64,000 nucleotides of DNA, taken from NCBI GenBank assembly GCA_963932145.1, contig OZ010600.1:48947377-49011376 (forward strand). The letters run 5' to 3'. The position numbers and the translations under genes are program-made. Under the pieces are notes generated by a model that worked only from the letters and a program-made list of their open reading frames with translations, searched no databases and had not been told where the DNA came from. Source of the stretch: Acanthosepion lycidas (Eukaryota; Mollusca; Cephalopoda; Sepiida; Sepiidae). Positions 63,800 to 64,000 of this stretch are shown here, one piece after another (positions within the stretch are counted from its first letter, which is position 1; each line of letters begins with the position of its first letter).

Positions 63800-64000
63800 C
63801 ACTATTGTGGACACGTGGCCGAGTGATTATAACTTTCTAATGAAACCGGGTTCGAATCTCACTGAGGTCGATTTGTCAAATGACTTCTTGATATTATCGG
63901 TCTGGAGGAAACGGCCCCGGTGTGTTGCACCTTTGGAAAATACCTGAAAACCAAACCATAGGTTGATGAAGCCTTGTCAATGAAATTGGGTAGATAAAAA
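63800..64000 (+). mobile_element. Ser-tRNA-like SINE, cut by window end
   Basis: GACACGTGGCCGAGTGATTA (A box, Ser type) and CCGGGTTCGAATCTCACTG (B box) are about 30 nt apart. The body continues to the edge without a frame. The anticodon arm is degraded, so it is not a tRNA gene. Confidence 0.72.

Noticed and set aside
63800-63875. Functional tRNA-Ser gene
   Set aside because: Anticodon arm and acceptor pairing are not recoverable and the sequence continues into a SINE-like body.

Overview
The window looks like transposon-dense intergenic or intronic DNA from an animal genome, most likely a mollusc and probably a cephalopod. It is AT-rich, full of (TA)n, (TG)n, (TAA)n and (AAG)n arrays, and carries many generations of nested LINE, SINE, mariner, pogo/Tigger and Helentron-like fragments. 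The cephalopod guess rests on recalled repeat style, not on a search. No complete host gene, functional tRNA gene or CRISPR array was recognised. One weak host-exon candidate (21.18-21.52 kb) and one promoter-like block (44.20-44.27 kb) stand out.

Repeat names used here are my own. LINE-A and LINE-B are two related jockey/CR1-like families with 3' tails near GATTAAAA. LINE-C is an RTE/BovB-like family. Repeat D is a SINE-like element with a tRNA-like head and internal short tandem subunits. SINE-3 has a tRNA-like head that in several copies is preceded by a 5S rRNA-like head. SINE-4 has a class II (Ser/Leu-like) tRNA head. SINE-Q is a GC-richer family without an obvious tRNA box. Repeats E, G, H, I, J and K are unassigned dispersed repeats.

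Layout: 0-10 kb has a tandem tRNA-like array, LINE fragments, a 968-bp palindromic element inside a LINE, a Helentron-like element and the first 5S-tRNA SINE. 10-20 kb has microsatellites, tRNA SINEs, a deleted mariner with both ends, a Tigger-like relic and a second Helentron-like element. 20-31 kb has a possible terminal exon, a DD37D-type mariner relic split by repeat D, an inverted Helentron-like copy, two RTE copies, a bare 80-bp mariner palindrome and several 5S-tRNA SINEs. 31-39 kb is dominated by SINE-4, large palindromes and a LINE-A copy split by other repeats.

40.5-43.8 kb holds the best-preserved element: a minus-strand L1/Tx1-like LINE with a long ORF1 (RRM-like region plus CCHC knuckle) and a full APE-type endonuclease, but no reverse transcriptase. 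It lies beside two CCAAT boxes bracketed by outward-facing TATA boxes. 44-64 kb contains pogo-type MITEs (one nested in a foldback), tandem SINE-Q units, a SINE-Q copy with a 23-bp target duplication, a second DD37D relic, dense (TA)n arrays with hairpins, a 1.1-kb long-TIR element, a solo LTR inside LINE-B, and a Ser-tRNA-like SINE at the right edge.

The elements do not form a pathway. The window records repeated insertion of non-autonomous elements into LINE fragments, with strong enrichment of palindromic and hairpin DNA.
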